Shown: positions 36,289-49,598 of the stretch, piece by piece
Layout of the letters: each line of letters opens with the position of its first letter
Numbering within the stretch: position 1 is the stretch's first letter
Source: Anaeramoeba ignava
Taxonomy: Eukaryota > Metamonada > Anaeramoebidae
Direction of reading: 5' to 3'
DNA length: 64,000 nt
Assembly (NCBI GenBank): GCA_028826165.1
Contig: JAPDFW010000141.1
Span: 1-64,000, forward strand
The notes under the pieces: generated by a model
What the model was told of the DNA's origin: nothing
Database searches by the model: none
What the model saw: the letters and a program-made list of their open reading frames with translations, nothing else
Made by a program: the position numbers and the translations under genes

Positions 36289-38834
36289 TCAGAAATTAAC
36301 TGAAAACGGTAATTTCCTTGTTATAGCTTCTATTGGTTGAGGAAAAGGTTCAATTTCTCCTTTCATAAAATCATTTAAACTAAGAAACTCATTCAATTCA
36401 GTTTCATAAATTAAACCATATAAATTTGATGTTTTTGGAATTAACCATTGAACATAACATAAATAATTTGGTGATTCTCGATGAAAATTTTTAATAATTG
36501 CAAAAATTTCCATTCCATTTTCAAGTCTCATTCCAACGCAATCTCCTCTTGATACTGTTATAATATCTTTTTTTTGATCAAAATTTTCTAGTGAATTTTG
36601 ATCTTTATTTTTAACAAGATTTTTAACAAAATTTTCAACAAGGTTATGATTTTGGTTTTGGTTTTGATTGTTTCGATTATATTTATGATTTTGATTTTGA
36701 TTTTGAATTTGATTTTGATTTTGATTTTGATTTTGATTTTGATTTTGATTTTGATTTTGATTTTGATTTTGATTTTGAATTTGATTTTGATTTTGATTTT
36801 GATTTTGATTTTGATTTTGATTTTGAATTTGATTTGATTATGATTTTCCATTTGGTTGTAATTATAGTTACGATTATAGTTATGATTATGTTTGTGGTTA
36901 TGCTTTAAAATTTGATTCAAAATTTGATTTTGAAAATTATTTTGATTCTCAACAGAATTTTGATATTGATTTTGATTTTGATTTTGATTTTGAATTTGAT
37001 TTTGATTTTGATTTTGATTTTGATTTTGATTTTGATTTTGATTTTGATTTTGATTTTGAATTTGATTTTGAATTTGATTTTGATTTTGATTTTGAATTTG
37101 ATTTTGATTTTGAATTTGATTTTGAATTTGAATTTGATTTTGATTTTGATTTTGATTTTGAATTTGATTTTGGATTTGATTTTGATTTTGGATTTGATTT
37201 TGATTTTGATTTTGATTTTGAATTTGATTTTGATTTTGATTTTGATTTTGAATTTGATTTTGATTTTGATTTTGATTTTGAATTGTATTGAAGGTTTCAG
37301 TTATATTTTTTTCAATCTTAATATTTGTTTGTGGTTGTGATTGTGCTTGTGTTTGTATTTTTGTTTGTCTTTGGTTTTTGCTATTTATTTTTTTTTTGTT
37401 TTTTTTAGTTTTTTTAGATTTAATTTTTTTATTTTTTTGGGTTTTATGTTTTTGTCTTTTGTTATTTTGTTTCTTTTGTTTTTTGGGATTTTGATTTTGA
37501 ATTGGATTTTGAATTGGATTTTGAATTTGATTTTGAATTGGATTTTGATTTTGAATTTGATTTTGAATTTGATTTTGAATTGGATTTTGAATTGGATTTT
37601 GAATTGAATTTTTAATTAAATTATTTTCTTTTTCTTTTTCTTTTTCTTTTTCTTCATGTAAAATTGAATTTAAAGTTTGATTTTGGTTTTGACTTAAATT
37701 TAAACTTTCTTCTTCATGTAAAATTGAATTTAGAGTTTGAATTTGAATTGGATTTTGAAATTTGAAGAATTTTGAATTGAATTTTGAATTGGATTTTGAA
37801 TTGGATTTTGAATTGGATTTTGAATTGAATTTTGAATTGGATTTTGAATTGGATTTTTGAATTGAATTTTGAATTGGATTTTTAATTAAATTATTTTCTT
37901 TTTCTTTTTCTTTTTCTTTTCCTTTTCCCTTTCCTTTTCTTAACAAAGTATTAGCACTTTTAACATCCTTTTCCTTTGAATTAAATTCAAAATTTTTCAA
38001 ATAACCAAAATCTTGACTATGAAAATGAGTAGAATTCCCATCTTCTACTTGATCTAAAGTATCCATTTGAATATTTTTTGATTTCAATTCTTTATAATCT
38101 TGAAGAATTTGATCAATAGAATAACTTATTTCTTGGGGTTGCAAAGAATTACTTATCAAAGCCTCCCGCGAGTCTTGAGAGGGCAAACGATGTAGCAAAT
38201 CAGAATAGATAGGCTGCTTTGAAGGTAAGTGATTCTTGTTTTGATCTACTACTTGGGAATCCTGTTTGGAAATTTGGGGGGTTTGATTTATATTATTGAC
38301 AAAAACCCCACAAACATCATTATGCATCTGCTCCAACGGCGGAAAGACCGTAGTTTTTTCTCTAACCGCTTTTGCACGCGAAGTACGTCTTGTTTTCATT
38401 TCTCGTGAGTGAACTGAACTGTCACCAATAATTGACGGAATGATGTTTTGTGGAGAAATTTGGTCTTGCATTTCATTAGGATGAAGAACAGAATCATCAG
38501 CACCTCTTTTTTTATGCTTCTTCTTTTCTCCACTCGAATCATTCTTTGTGTGGCTTGTGACTTTGGATACACCGTCTTTCTTGCGTGACTGGGATTTATG
38601 TTTTATTTTTTTTAGCTTTGTAGGTCGATCAGTTCCATGTCTTTTTCTAAAAACTGCGCATGCATTGCAATAGTGTTTGCCATCTACTTTGCGCCACAAT
38701 GGCGTGTTTTTTGTTTGGCAATTTGGATTTGCGCACACAATGTGTTCAGGTACATTTGTTACTGTTTTTCCGCTCGTTTTTATTTCTTCTCTTGTTTTTC
38801 CATTTGTTTTCATTTTTTCAGTTTTTTTTGACAT
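36289..38834 (-). CDS. GATA-type zinc finger protein with a BAH-like C-terminus
   Basis: Near the N-terminus is a GATA-like finger, [16 protein letters not shown] followed by YCNAC, with spacing C-x4-C-x16-C-x2-C; classical GATA fingers have C-x2-C. Basic segments follow ([14 protein letters not shown] and KSQSRKK). The middle is a very long N/Q/K/E tract (about 36650-37930). A single-T loss near 36836 (TTTGATTTGATT against the repeat norm TTTGATTTTGATT) shifts the frame. After it come [37 protein letters not shown] and [18 protein letters not shown], which resemble a BAH module. The likely role is a nuclear DNA- or chromatin-binding regulator. The finger is well supported, the BAH call is tentative. 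Confidence 0.75.
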
Positions 38835-39236
38835 TTTTAAATAATATAAAATAATATAAAATAATATAAAATAATATAAAAGAAATTAATTAAATTTATT
38901 AAAATTGTTTTTTGGGGTTTTGAATTAAGTTATTTTTAATAAACAAAGAAATAAACAAAAAAATTTTATTAAAAAAAAAAAGAGAAAAAAAAAATGAAAA
39001 AAAAAATTTATTATTTTTCTCCTTTTCTTTTTCATTTTTTTCATTTTTTTCCTTTTTTCTTTTTCTTTTTTTTCAATTCATTAATTTACATTTATTTGTC
39101 ACTTTTTTTAATTTTTAATTAATTTTTGATTTAATTTTTGATTTTATTTTAATTTATTTAAATTGTTATTATTTTCCAAAAAAAAAAAAAGAAATTAAAT
39201 TAAATTTTTAAAATTTTTAAAATTTTTCTTTCTGGA
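38835..39236. promoter_or_regulatory. Divergent promoter region, GATA gene and USP gene
   Basis: A shared 402-bp 5' spacer. The minus strand has TTTTTTCATTTTTTTTTT near 38988-39004, facing the GATA gene. The plus strand has TTTTTCATTTTTTTCATTTT near 39029-39047, facing the USP gene. The remainder is homopolymer A/T tracts. Confidence 0.4.
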
Positions 39237-41187
39237 ATGATGCTTCGTTTAGTTAAAATTGTTTTAACAGATTTAACATCTCAAACAAGATCAAAAACAC
39301 CCCCTTTAATTCAAAAAGTTGCTTTTAAAGGAAATCAATTAAAATTTTATTTGTCATCTCCAAAAAAATTAGAATCCAAAAATAATTTGTTTGGTTTAAC
39401 AAATAGTTCTTTTCCTTATTTTATTTCTGAACACGAACATACAATTTCGAATGATAATTTTTTAAGTTATCCTTTTACAAATCGATTAAATGAATTAAAT
39501 GAAATAAATGAAATAAATGAATTAAATGAATTAAATGAATTAAATGAAATAAATGAATTTAATGAATTTAATCAACTAAATCAACTAAATCATTTCAATC
39601 ATTTCAATCAAATAAATCAACTAAATCAACTAAATCAACTAAATCAAATAAATCAACTAAATCAACTAAATCAACTTCCTTTATTTACAGAAAATGGAGA
39701 AAATCAAATCATTAAAATGAAAAAACAAATAAAAGAAAATCAAAATCAAAATCAAAATCAAAAAAAAAATCAAAATCAAATTCAAAATCAAAATCAAAAT
39801 CAAAATCAAGATCAAATTCAAAATCAAAAAGGAAATGAAATACAAATGGAATTTAAAAATATTAAAAATATTAAAAATACTAAAAATATTAAAAATATTA
39901 AAAATATTAAAAATATTAAAAATATTAAAAATATTAAAAATACTAAAAATATTAAAAATACTAAAGATATTAAAAATAACAGAAACAAAATACCAAATGT
40001 TGGTCTTCAAAATGTTGGTAATTCTTGTTATTTAGCAGCAACAATTCAATCTCTTTTTCATTCAAGTTTTGCTTTCATTGAAGCTTGTGGATCTGTTTCA
40101 AAAAATTTCCTCAAATTATTCAAAAAATATAAAAAATCTTATAATTTTTCAAGCATTTCATTAACTGAATTCAAAAATTTTATTTCACAAAAAAATATTC
40201 AATTTGACAATACTTTACAGCAAGATGCACATGAATTACTAACATTTTTACTTGATTCTTTTTTAGAAGAATACAAAAACTCAAATACAAATATAAATAC
40301 AAATATAAATACAAATTTAAATTCAAATACAAATACAAATGCAAATTTAAATACAAATTTAAATTCAAATTTAAATTTAAATTCAAATACAAATACAAAT
40401 AAAAATTTAAATTCAAATTCAAATACAAATACAAATTCAAATATAAATTCAAATACAAATTTAAATTCAATATTAAATTTAAATCCAATATTAAATTTAA
40501 ATCCAAAATTAAAACAATTTTTAACTCAATTTGTTGGACAAATTAAGAGTGTTGTTCAATGCTCAAAATGCAAAACTCAATTCATTTCCAAAGAGCCTTT
40601 TCTTTCTTTATCTTTACCAATTCCTCACAGAGACAAAAACGATAAATCAATTATTACACTTCAAGAGTGCTTCCAAGAATTACTCAAAATTGAAAAATTA
40701 ACAGGAGCAAATATGTACAATTGCTCTGTTTGCCAATCAAAGCAAATATGCTCCAAACAACTGTTTCTGAACCAAATCCCAAAAACACTAGTTATTCATT
40801 TGAAAAGATTCAAATTTCAAGAAGTTGAAAAAAAATCATTTTTAGATTTTTATTTTGCATACAAAAAAATCCCAAAAATCAGCTCCTGTTTTTGAAACTT
40901 TGAAAATTGATTCAACAATCAAATTCCCAGTTTCAAATTTTGATCTTGTTAAGGAAAATATTGTTTCTGACAAAAAAAAGAACTTGGGTTTGATTTATAA
41001 TCTTACTTCAATTATTCATCATTTTGGAGTTTATGAACATGGTCATTATATCTCTCAATGCTTTGATAAAAATTCCAAAAAATGGATCGAATTTAATGAT
41101 AATATTGTTAATGATTCTTTTCAATTCAAGAATATTTCTTCTTCTGCTTATATATTATTTTATGAACTTTCCAATTCAAATTTTTAG
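39237..41187 (+). CDS. Ubiquitin-specific protease (USP/UCH family C19)
   Basis: The Cys box is VGLQNVGNSCYLAATIQSLF and the QQDAHELLTFLLDSF element follows. Zinc-finger-like CxxC pairs (CSKCKTQF and CSVCQSKQ) mark the fingers region, then IPKTLVIHLKRF, GLIYNLTSIIHHFG and the His box HGHYISQCF with WIEFND. The catalytic Cys and His are present. N-terminal NELNEINE and NQLNQ repeats and a KNIKNI run precede the domain, and an NTNLNSN insert (40280-40500) sits inside it. One frame break near 40855 divides the domain; a single-base change around TTTTATTTTGC fixes it. The enzyme should remove ubiquitin from substrates; the target is unknown. Confidence 0.85.
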
Positions 41188-41423
41188 TTTGATTATTATT
41201 GATATTTTTTTTTTATTGAATAAAAAATTAAAATTATAAAAATAAAAATAAAATAATTTTTGTTTTGTTTTGTTTTTTTATTTGAAAAGTAAAAGAATCA
41301 AAATGTGTTTTTTTTGTTTGAAAAGGAAAAAAAAAAAGGAAAGAATTTGAAAAAGAAAAAAAGAAGAAAATTAAAAGAGAAAAAAAAAAATTTTCTTTTC
41401 GGGAAAGAAAAAAATGAGAAAAA

Positions 41424-44052
41424 TCACATTTTCTCAAAATGATTAGAAGGAACGAAACCCTCTCTACCATCTTCAGTAGCAACATACCACCAATCGCCTT
41501 GGTCTTCAAGAAGCAATACAACTGTATCAACAGTGAAAGACATTTCACCATCATTAGTAGCTTCGAAATCATAAATAGCTTGGGCGAATTGGTTTTGTTT
41601 TTCTTGAGGTTCTTCTTGGGGTTTTTGGGGTTCTTCATAAGTTTCTTGAGGTTCTTCATAATTTTGAGGTTCTTCATAATTTTGAGGTTCTTCATAATTT
41701 TGAGGTTCTTCATAATTTTGAGGTTCTTCATAATTTTGAGGTTCTTCATAATTTTGAGGTTCTTCATAGTTTTGAGGTTCTTCATAATTTTGTGGTTCTT
41801 CATAATTTTGTGGTTCTTCATAATTTTGTGGTTCTTCATAATTTTGTGGTTCTTCATAATTTTGTGGTTCTTCATAATTTTGAGGTTCTTCATAATTTTG
41901 TGGTTCTTCATATGTTTGTTGTACTTCTTCTGTTTTTTGTGCCCAACTTGTTACAACAGGCTTTGGTGGTTCTTCATATGTTTGTTGTGGCTCTTCATAT
42001 GTTTCCTCTTTTGGTTCTTCATGTACTTCTTGTGTTTTTTGTGCCCAACTTGTTTTCACAACAGGTTTTGGTGGTTCTGGTTGTGTTTGTTGTACCTGTT
42101 CTTGTGGCTTCCAACGATCAGCCACTCTTCCACGAGGTTTCTGAACAGGTTGTTGTTGATGAGGTTCGGGTTTTGGGTTTGTAAAACGCGAGCGAATATT
42201 ACCGACATTTCCTTGTTGAGTTTGAACAGCATTTCGTCGTTGTTGTTCCTCTTGTCTTTTCTTCCACATCTGCGATTGCTGCTCGCGTTGCTCCTGTTCG
42301 TGTTGGATCTGTTTGAGTTGTTCTCGACGTCTTCGAGCCACGAAGTCGTTTTCATCATTGCCTGATTGTCGTTGGGAAATCTTTGCGGTTTCTTCACGTT
42401 CTTCTTGTTCTTTTTGAAGATCTTCAATTTGTTGTTTTCTTCTTTGTTCGATTAATTGATCTCCTACTTGATCTTCTTCGTGTGTTTTTTTCTCTAAACT
42501 GTAGTTTTTGAATCCCGATGACATTTGGATTCCTGTGCCTTCTTTGTAGTATTTTGGTTGTGTTTGTCGTTGTCTTTGTGCAAAGTGTGGTTTGTCATAT
42601 ACGCTTCTTTGATAGTTGCTTGTCACTTTTTCTTTTTTTACAAAGTCTGGAAGTTCCATTCTTTTGGGTTCATCTTCGTCTTGATCTTTTGTTGTGAATT
42701 TTTGATTGACTCTTGTTGTACTTTTGAAGTCTGTTTTCAATATAAAATTCAATTAAATATAAAATTAATTTATAAAATTTAATATAAAATTTATTTATAA
42801 AATTTAATATAAAATTTATTTATAAAATTTAATATAAAATTAAATATAAAATTAAATATAAAATTAAATATAAAATTAAATATAAAATTAAATATAAAAT
42901 TAAATATAAAATTAAATATAAAATTAAATATAAAATTAAATAAAATTAAATATTAAATTAAATATAAAATTAAATATAATATTATATAAAATTAAATATA
43001 AAATTAAATATAAAATTAAATATAAAAATTAAATATAAAATTAAAATAAAATTAAAATAAAAAAATTAAAAAATTAAATATAAAAAATAAATATAAAATT
43101 AAATATAAAATTAAATATAAATAAATTAAAATAAATATAAATTCAAAATTAAATATAATATTATTAAATATAAAATTAAATATAAAATTAAATATAAAAT
43201 TAAATATAAAATTAAATATAAAATTAAATATAAAATTAAATATAAAATTAAATATAAAATTAATTATAAAATTAAATATTAAAATTAAATATAAAATTAA
43301 ATATAAAATTAAATATTAAATTAAATATAATATTAAATATAAAATTAAATATAAAATTAAATATTAAATTAAATATAAAATTAAATATTAAATTAAATAT
43401 AATATTAAATATAAAATTAAATATAAAATTAAATATAAAATTCAAATTCAATTTCAAATTCAAAATCAAATTCAATTTCAAATTCAAATTCAAATTCAAT
43501 TTCAATTTCAATTTCAAATTCAAAATCAAATTCAATTTCAAATTCAAATTCAAATTCAATTTCAATTTCAATTTCAAATTCAAAATCAAATTCAATTTCA
43601 AATTCAAATTCAAATTCAAATTCAATTTCAAATTCAATATAAAATTCAATTTCAAATTTAATTTCAAATTCAAATTCAATTTCAAATTCAATTTCAAATT
43701 CAATTTCAAATTCAAATTCAAATTCAAATTTAATTTTCAAATAAATTAAATTAAATTTAAATTAAAATTAAATATAAAATTAAATTTCAAATTCAAATTC
43801 AATTTCAAATTCAAATTCAATTTCAAATTCAAATTTAAATTAAATATCAAATTCAATTTCAAATTCAATTTCAAATTCAATTTCAAATTCAAATTCAAAT
43901 TCAAATTCAAATTCAAAATTTGGTTCTTAATTTAATTTTGTTATTAATTTTGATTATTAATGGGTTTTATCTTTACTTGATTCTGTTTCCCAATCATCAT
44001 CATCATCCATTTTTTTTGGTTTAATTTTTGAAAGTTTTAAAAATTTGCTCAT
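41424..44052 (-). CDS. SH3-domain protein with EEPQNY repeats
   Basis: Exon 1 (43977-44052) encodes MSKFLKLSKIKPKKMDDDDD and ends in phase 1. Exon 2 (41424-42730) completes that codon and continues FKSTTRVNQKF. Its first half is a charged Glu/Gln/Arg helical region (LQKEQEEREE, RRREQLKQIQHEQEQ, MWKKRQEEQQRR). A Pro/Glu-rich part then carries about 14 copies of EEPQNY (18-bp units, about 41645-41900). The C-terminus is a canonical SH3 domain: AIYDFEATNDGEMSF, LLLEDQGDWWYVA, GREGFVPSNHFEKM. The architecture resembles actin-regulating adaptors such as Abp1/drebrin-like proteins but lacks a visible ADF domain. A role as a cytoskeletal or endocytic adaptor is inferred. Confidence 0.85.
42731..43976 (-). 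repeat. AAATATAAAATT and AAATTC repeats filling the SH3-gene intron
   Basis: About 1.25 kb. The part at 42731-43440 is TAAATATAAAAT units; 43440-43920 changes to AATTTC/AAATTC units. Splice sites at both ends (GTAAAGAT donor, AACAG acceptor) preserve phase. Confidence 0.85.
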
Positions 44053-44452
44053 TTTTAAATTTAATTTAATTTTAATTTAATTTGAATTTAAATTTAATAT
44101 TTTTTGATTTTGATTTTGATTTTGATTTGTTTTTAAAATAAAAGAAAATAGAAAATAGAAAATGAAAAAATTTTTTATTTTTAATTTTTTTTAATTAAAA
44201 TTTTTTTTTTGCCTTCTTTTATTAATTTAAAATAATTTTGACTAATTTAAATTAAATTATTAGTAAGTTTAATTAAAATAAATTAAAATAAGTTAAATTA
44301 AATTAAAATAAAGTGCCAGCTGTTTATATAATTGTTTTTTTTTGTTTTTTGTTTTTGAAAAATTTTTTTTCATTTTTTGATCTTTTATTTTTTTTCTTTT
44401 TTTCTTTTTTTCATTTTATTCTTTTTCCTTTTTTTTCTTCTTGTTTAATTAA
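44053..44452. promoter_or_regulatory. Divergent promoter region, SH3 gene and subtilisin gene
   Basis: A 400-bp spacer with an ATTTTCATTTTT-like site on the minus strand near 44160, TTTTCATTTTTTGATC near 44367, TTTTTCATTTTATTC near 44408, and GCCAGCTGTTTATATAATTG near 44314 with a TATATAA core. No gene is seen. Confidence 0.35.
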
Positions 44453-47400
44453 ATGACAAAGTGTTACTTATTTTTTGTCTTTATTTGTCTAATTTTTTTA
44501 TGTTTTTCAACTTTTCATTTTATTTCTAATCAATTTTTCAATCCAATCATCAAATCAATTTCATCAGAATTTGATCACAAATCAAATTATATTCCAAAAA
44601 ACAAAATTCCAAATAATCCAAAAGAAAAGGGATTAAATTTTAATTTAAATTTTGATTTAAATTTTAATTTAGAAACAAAAAAAAAAGAAAAAATAAAATT
44701 GTTGAGAAATTATTCTCAAAATAATCAATTGAATTTAGAAAATAAAATATATTCAAATCAAGTGAGAGCAACAGAATTAAATACAAAATTCAATTCAAAT
44801 ACAAAAAATTTTCCCAATTTTGTAATTTTTAATTTCAATTTTAAAAAAAAACAAAAAAACATTTTAATTCCAAAAAGTTATTTTTTTTAAAAAATTAAAA
44901 AATTATAAGAAAAATGAATTACAAAATACAAAAATAATTAAAGCAACATTATTGAATTATTTTACACATTTTGTAACTCAAGGCTCTTCTATAAATTTTA
45001 ATGCAACTCCTATTTGGAATCAAGGTAATTAATTTAAGAAAATAAAAATAATTTGAAAAAAATGGAAAGTTTTTTTAAATTGCAAAATTATAAACCTTTT
45101 ATTTGAATCCAAATCAGGGATTGAAGGTGATTTAGAAGTTATTGGTTTAGCTGATACTGGAATTGATACTGATTTATGTTTTTTTCATGATGATAATCCA
45201 GGAAGTTTTCTTCCAATTAATGAGATTAATACAACTTGTCATAGAAAATTTAATTCATATTTTCTTGAAGGAGGAAATGCTTCTGATTATATAAATGGAC
45301 ATGGAACATTTGTTGTGTGTTATTCTCAATATTAAATATTAAATTCAAATTCAAAAAACAAATTCAAAATCAAATTCAAAATCAAATTCAAAATCAAAAT
45401 CAAAATCAAAATCAAAATCAAATTCAAAATCAAATTCAAAATCAAATTCAAAATCAAATTCAAAAACAAAATCAAAAACAAATTTAAAATTAAATTCAAA
45501 ATTAAATTCAAAATTAAAATCAAAAACAAATTCCAAAAACAAATTCAAATTCAAAAACAAAATCAAAACCAAAATCAAAATCAAAATCAAAATCAAAATC
45601 AAAATCAAAATCAAAATCAAAATCAAAATCAAAATCAAAATCAAAATCAAAATCAAAATCAAATTCAAAATTAAAATCAAATTCAAAATCAAATTCAAAA
45701 TTAAATTCAAAATCAAAATCAAAATCAAATTCAAAATTAAAATCAAATTCAAAATTAAATTCAAAATCAAATTCAAAATTAAATTCAAAATTAAATTCAA
45801 ATTCAAATTAAAATTCAAATTTAAATTTAAATTCAATTTAAAATTTAATATAAAATTTAGGCAGGATCAATTGCTGGCTCAACAACAAATTCTTTTAAAG
45901 ATTACAATGGAATGGCTCCTAACGCTAAATTTGCTTTTACAGCATTATCTTCAGATGGAAAAAATATCCAAATTCCAGAAAATATTTCAAGTATTCTTCA
46001 AAAATCTTATTCTTCAGGTAATTTGTTTTTTTTTCTTCTTTTTTATTGGAAAAATTTTTTTAAAAAAAATATTAATTGATATACGTTCCACTTTTTTTAG
46101 GAGCAAGAATATTTTCTTTTTCTTTTGGAATAAATTCAACTTGTTATGATATTTTAAGTCAATCAGTTGATGATTTTTCATGGCAAAATAAAGTATTCCA
46201 AAAAAAAAATAAATCGGAAAAAAATTTTTGAAAAATCGGAAAAAAAATAAATATATAAATAATTTTTTTTTCTTTTTCAGGATTTTCTTTCGATTACTCC
46301 TGTTGGGAATCAAGGAGAAAATGGAGACTTTTCAATTATGTCGCCTGCTTATTCTAAAAATTCACTTAGTGTTGGTTCTGCAATGGCTTCATATGAATCA
46401 TTTGAAATGGAATATTCTCGTGAAAATATAGAAATTCAAGTCAATCAACAAATAACAACTAATTTATTACAATCCGATATACCTCCTTATATTTGGATGC
46501 TTCCTGAAATGAAAATAGAACAAGAAGTAAAAACAACACTTTTTTTAGATAATAAATTTATTTTAATTAAATTAAATTAAATTGAATAATATTATTTTTT
46601 TTTGATTTAGATTGTAATTTCAGATCCTCAAGATGCTTGTTCTGAAATTTTACAAGATTATTCTAATAAAATTGTTCTTGTTTATAATGGAAATGTAAAA
46701 AAAAAAAGAATTAAAATATTAAATGAAATATTAAATGTTGATAATGATAATAAAAAATAGTGTGATTACAGTACAAAAATCCAAAATGTTAATTCAACAA
46801 ATGCTTCAGCTGTTCTTGTGAAACAACTTCCTAATAATGATCTTGTTGTAATGACAACAGATCCACCAATTATTGTTGATATTCCTTCTTTAATGATTTC
46901 TGATGATGTTGGACAACTTTTAATCAATGCATCTTCTTATGGAGAATCAATTATCATTCAATCCAAAAAACAAAATTATTCGTCAAATGAACAATATCAG
47001 AACAGCAATATTGCTGGGTTTTCTAGCAGAGGACCTACTTTGGATGGGAGATTTAAACCAGAAATTGTTTCACCTGGAGAATTTGTTTTTTCATCAAAAT
47101 CACATGGTTTTGAAAATGATTCAAATTTGAGATGCGATATATCTCAAACAATTAAAAGTGAAGGAACATCAATATCAGCATCAATTGTGTCAGGATTGGC
47201 TGCATTAACAAGACAATATTTCAGAGAAGGATTTTATCCTTCAGGATATAAAGTAATTCCAAAAAACAAAAGATGAAGAAAAGTTTTTAAAAAATTAAAA
47301 ATACTATTTTTTATTCAATTATAGAATGCAAGTAATTCTTTTCTTCCATCAGCTGCATTAATAAAAGCCATGCTGATAAATTCAGGACGGAATATGGATG

Positions 47401-49470
47401 GACTTATTCAAATTGAACAAGGTTTTTATTTTATAATTTTAATATTAATATTTTTATTTTTATTTTTATTTAATATTTTTCAATTTAGATTTTGTAAAAC
47501 TTGAACCATTACCTCCTCCAACACCTTATCAAGGATTTGGGCATGTTCAGCTTGATTCTGTTTTATATTTTAATACAAGCTCTTTTAATTTGTTTGTTAG
47601 TGATGAATTTTCACTTTCACAAAATGAATCAAAAGTTTTTTGTTTTGATGTTTATAATGAATCTATTCCTTTGAAAATTACTCTTGTTTGGACTGATTAT
47701 CCTGGAGATATTCTTCCTTTTGAATATCCAGCTCTTGTTAATGATCTTGATCTTATTGTTACTGATCCACTTGGGAATCAATTTTTTGGGAATATGCTTG
47801 AAACAACAACATTAAATAAATATCTTCTTGATTCCTTAAATAATGTTGAGCAGGTATTAATTAAGAAGATCAATTCAAATCAATTTATGAAATTTATGAA
47901 ATTTATAATATTTAAATCAATATTTAATTTAATTTAATTTTAATTTAATAAATCAATATTTAAATTTAATTTAAATCAATATTTAATTTAATATTTTAAT
48001 TTAATTTAATTTTAATTTTTATTTAATTTAATATTTAATTTAATTTAATATTTAATATAATATTTAATTTAATTTAATATTTAATTTAATTTAATATTTA
48101 ATTTAATTCAATATTCAAATTTAATATTTAATTTATTTAATATTTAAATCAATATTTAAAATTTAATAAATCAATATTAATATTTAAATCAATATTTAAA
48201 ATTTAATTTAAATCAATATTTAATATTTAAATCAATATTTAATATTTAATTTAATTTAATATTTAAAATTTAATTTAAATCAATATTTAATTTAAATCAA
48301 TATTCAATATTTAATTTAATATTTAATATTTAATTTAATATTCAATATTTAATATTTAAATCAATATTCAAATTAATATTATTTAATTTAATACTTAAAA
48401 AAAAGGTTTGGATACTCCCACCAAAATCATTAATCACAGGTAGACACGTAGTATCAATAATCGGAACTAATATAAAACAAGCACCACAACCATTCTCACT
48501 TGTTGTTACAGGAGGATTTGCAGTTGGATCATTCTGCGGACCAGCAACATGTCCAAACAATTGCGCAAATCAAGGAGTTTGTAACAACGGGATATGCATA
48601 TGCAATACGGGATTCTACGGGAAGGATTGCAGCTTATTGACATACAAAGTGTCTACTGATCACGACTATGCAGGAACAATAGCACCCTTTGAATGGAAAT
48701 TATACCATTATGAAACACCCGATGAGATCGAAGGTTCACTTAAAAATGAACCAATTACTTTCGTTCTGAAAAATTGGGGAAATTCGGGAAATATTAAATT
48801 TTATATAAAAATTGGAAAACCTCCAACTCTTTATGATTATGATTACATCTCTTTATTCGCACAAGCAAACCAAGAAACCCAAATTGAAATTTCACCTGAT
48901 GATATCACAACAGACACTGAATATCATATCGGAATCTACGGTTTCTGTTGTGATTTCACTCAGTATTCCGTTGAAGTCGTCTACCAAGACTCTGATTCAG
49001 GTCTTTCAACAACTTCCACAATTTCAATCATTGTTTCTGGATTTTTTTTACTCCTCGTTTTCCTCGCTTGCGCCATTTGGCTCAAAAGTAAAGACAAAAA
49101 AAACCTCAATTTCGCTAGATGTTGGGGTCAGAAATCTTGTTGCAAAAAGAAATACAAAAAACGGAATATGTCTTCTGAAAATCTCTCAAAAATTAGTGAT
49201 CGTAAACATTCTTCAATTGACCCAAATGAGATCCAAAATGAGATCCAAAATGAATTTCAAAATGAATTTCAAAATGAATTTCAAAATGAATTTCAAAATG
49301 AATTCCAAAATCAAATCAAAAATGACCCAAATAATCATGAAAACAAAAGTGATAAAAATTCTCTTAATCTTTCTCCTTTTAAGGATTTTGAAATTGAAAT
49401 GGATATTAAAATTCCTTCAAAAGATACTTCTCCTTTTGATACAGAAGTTATGGAATTCCGAGAAAATTAA
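44453..49470 (+). CDS. Membrane-anchored subtilisin-like serine protease with EGF-like module
   Basis: Ten exons: 44453-45024, 45118-45314, 45861-46017, 46101-46192, 46281-46526, 46611-46694, 46761-47252, 47325-47421, 47489-47853 and 48406-49470. The product starts with a signal peptide (CYLFFVFICLIFLCFS). The S8 triad is present: Asp in GLADTGID, His in NGHGTFVAGSIAGS (split by an intron) and Ser in GTSISASIVSGLAAL. A PA-like insert lies between them (VLVYNGNCDYSTKIQ). A beta-sandwich P-like region (KITLVWTDYPG, NDLDLIVTDPLGN), a Cys-rich EGF-like segment (CANQGVCNNGICICN), one transmembrane helix (IIVSGFFLLLVFLACAIWL) and a cytoplasmic tail with EFQN repeats follow. One frame break near 44887 is a T-run expansion (8 for 7). 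A type I surface or endosomal protease is inferred. Confidence 0.9.
45315..45860 (+). repeat. CAAATT/CAAAAT repeat in subtilisin intron 2
   Basis: TCAAAA/TTCAAAAT hexamers, with flanking splice sites that join the His-motif exon GHGTFV to AGSIAGS. Confidence 0.85.
47854..48405 (+). repeat. AATATTTAATTT repeat in subtilisin intron 9
   Basis: TTTAATATTTAA-type units between donor GTATTAA and the acceptor before GTTTGG. Confidence 0.85.
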
Positions 49471-49598
49471 ATTGATAATAAAAAAAAAGAATTTGAATAA
49501 AAATTTTTTAAAAAAAAATCAAAAATTTAAAATTAAAAATTTCATTTTTTTTCTCTTTTCTTTTCTAAATAGAATTTTAAAAACAAATTTTCTTGGAA

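Noticed and set aside
41439-42365. A 308-residue plus-strand frame (FFIILRFFII...)
   Set aside because: It is the antisense of the SH3 protein's EEPQNY repeats and C-terminal domain.
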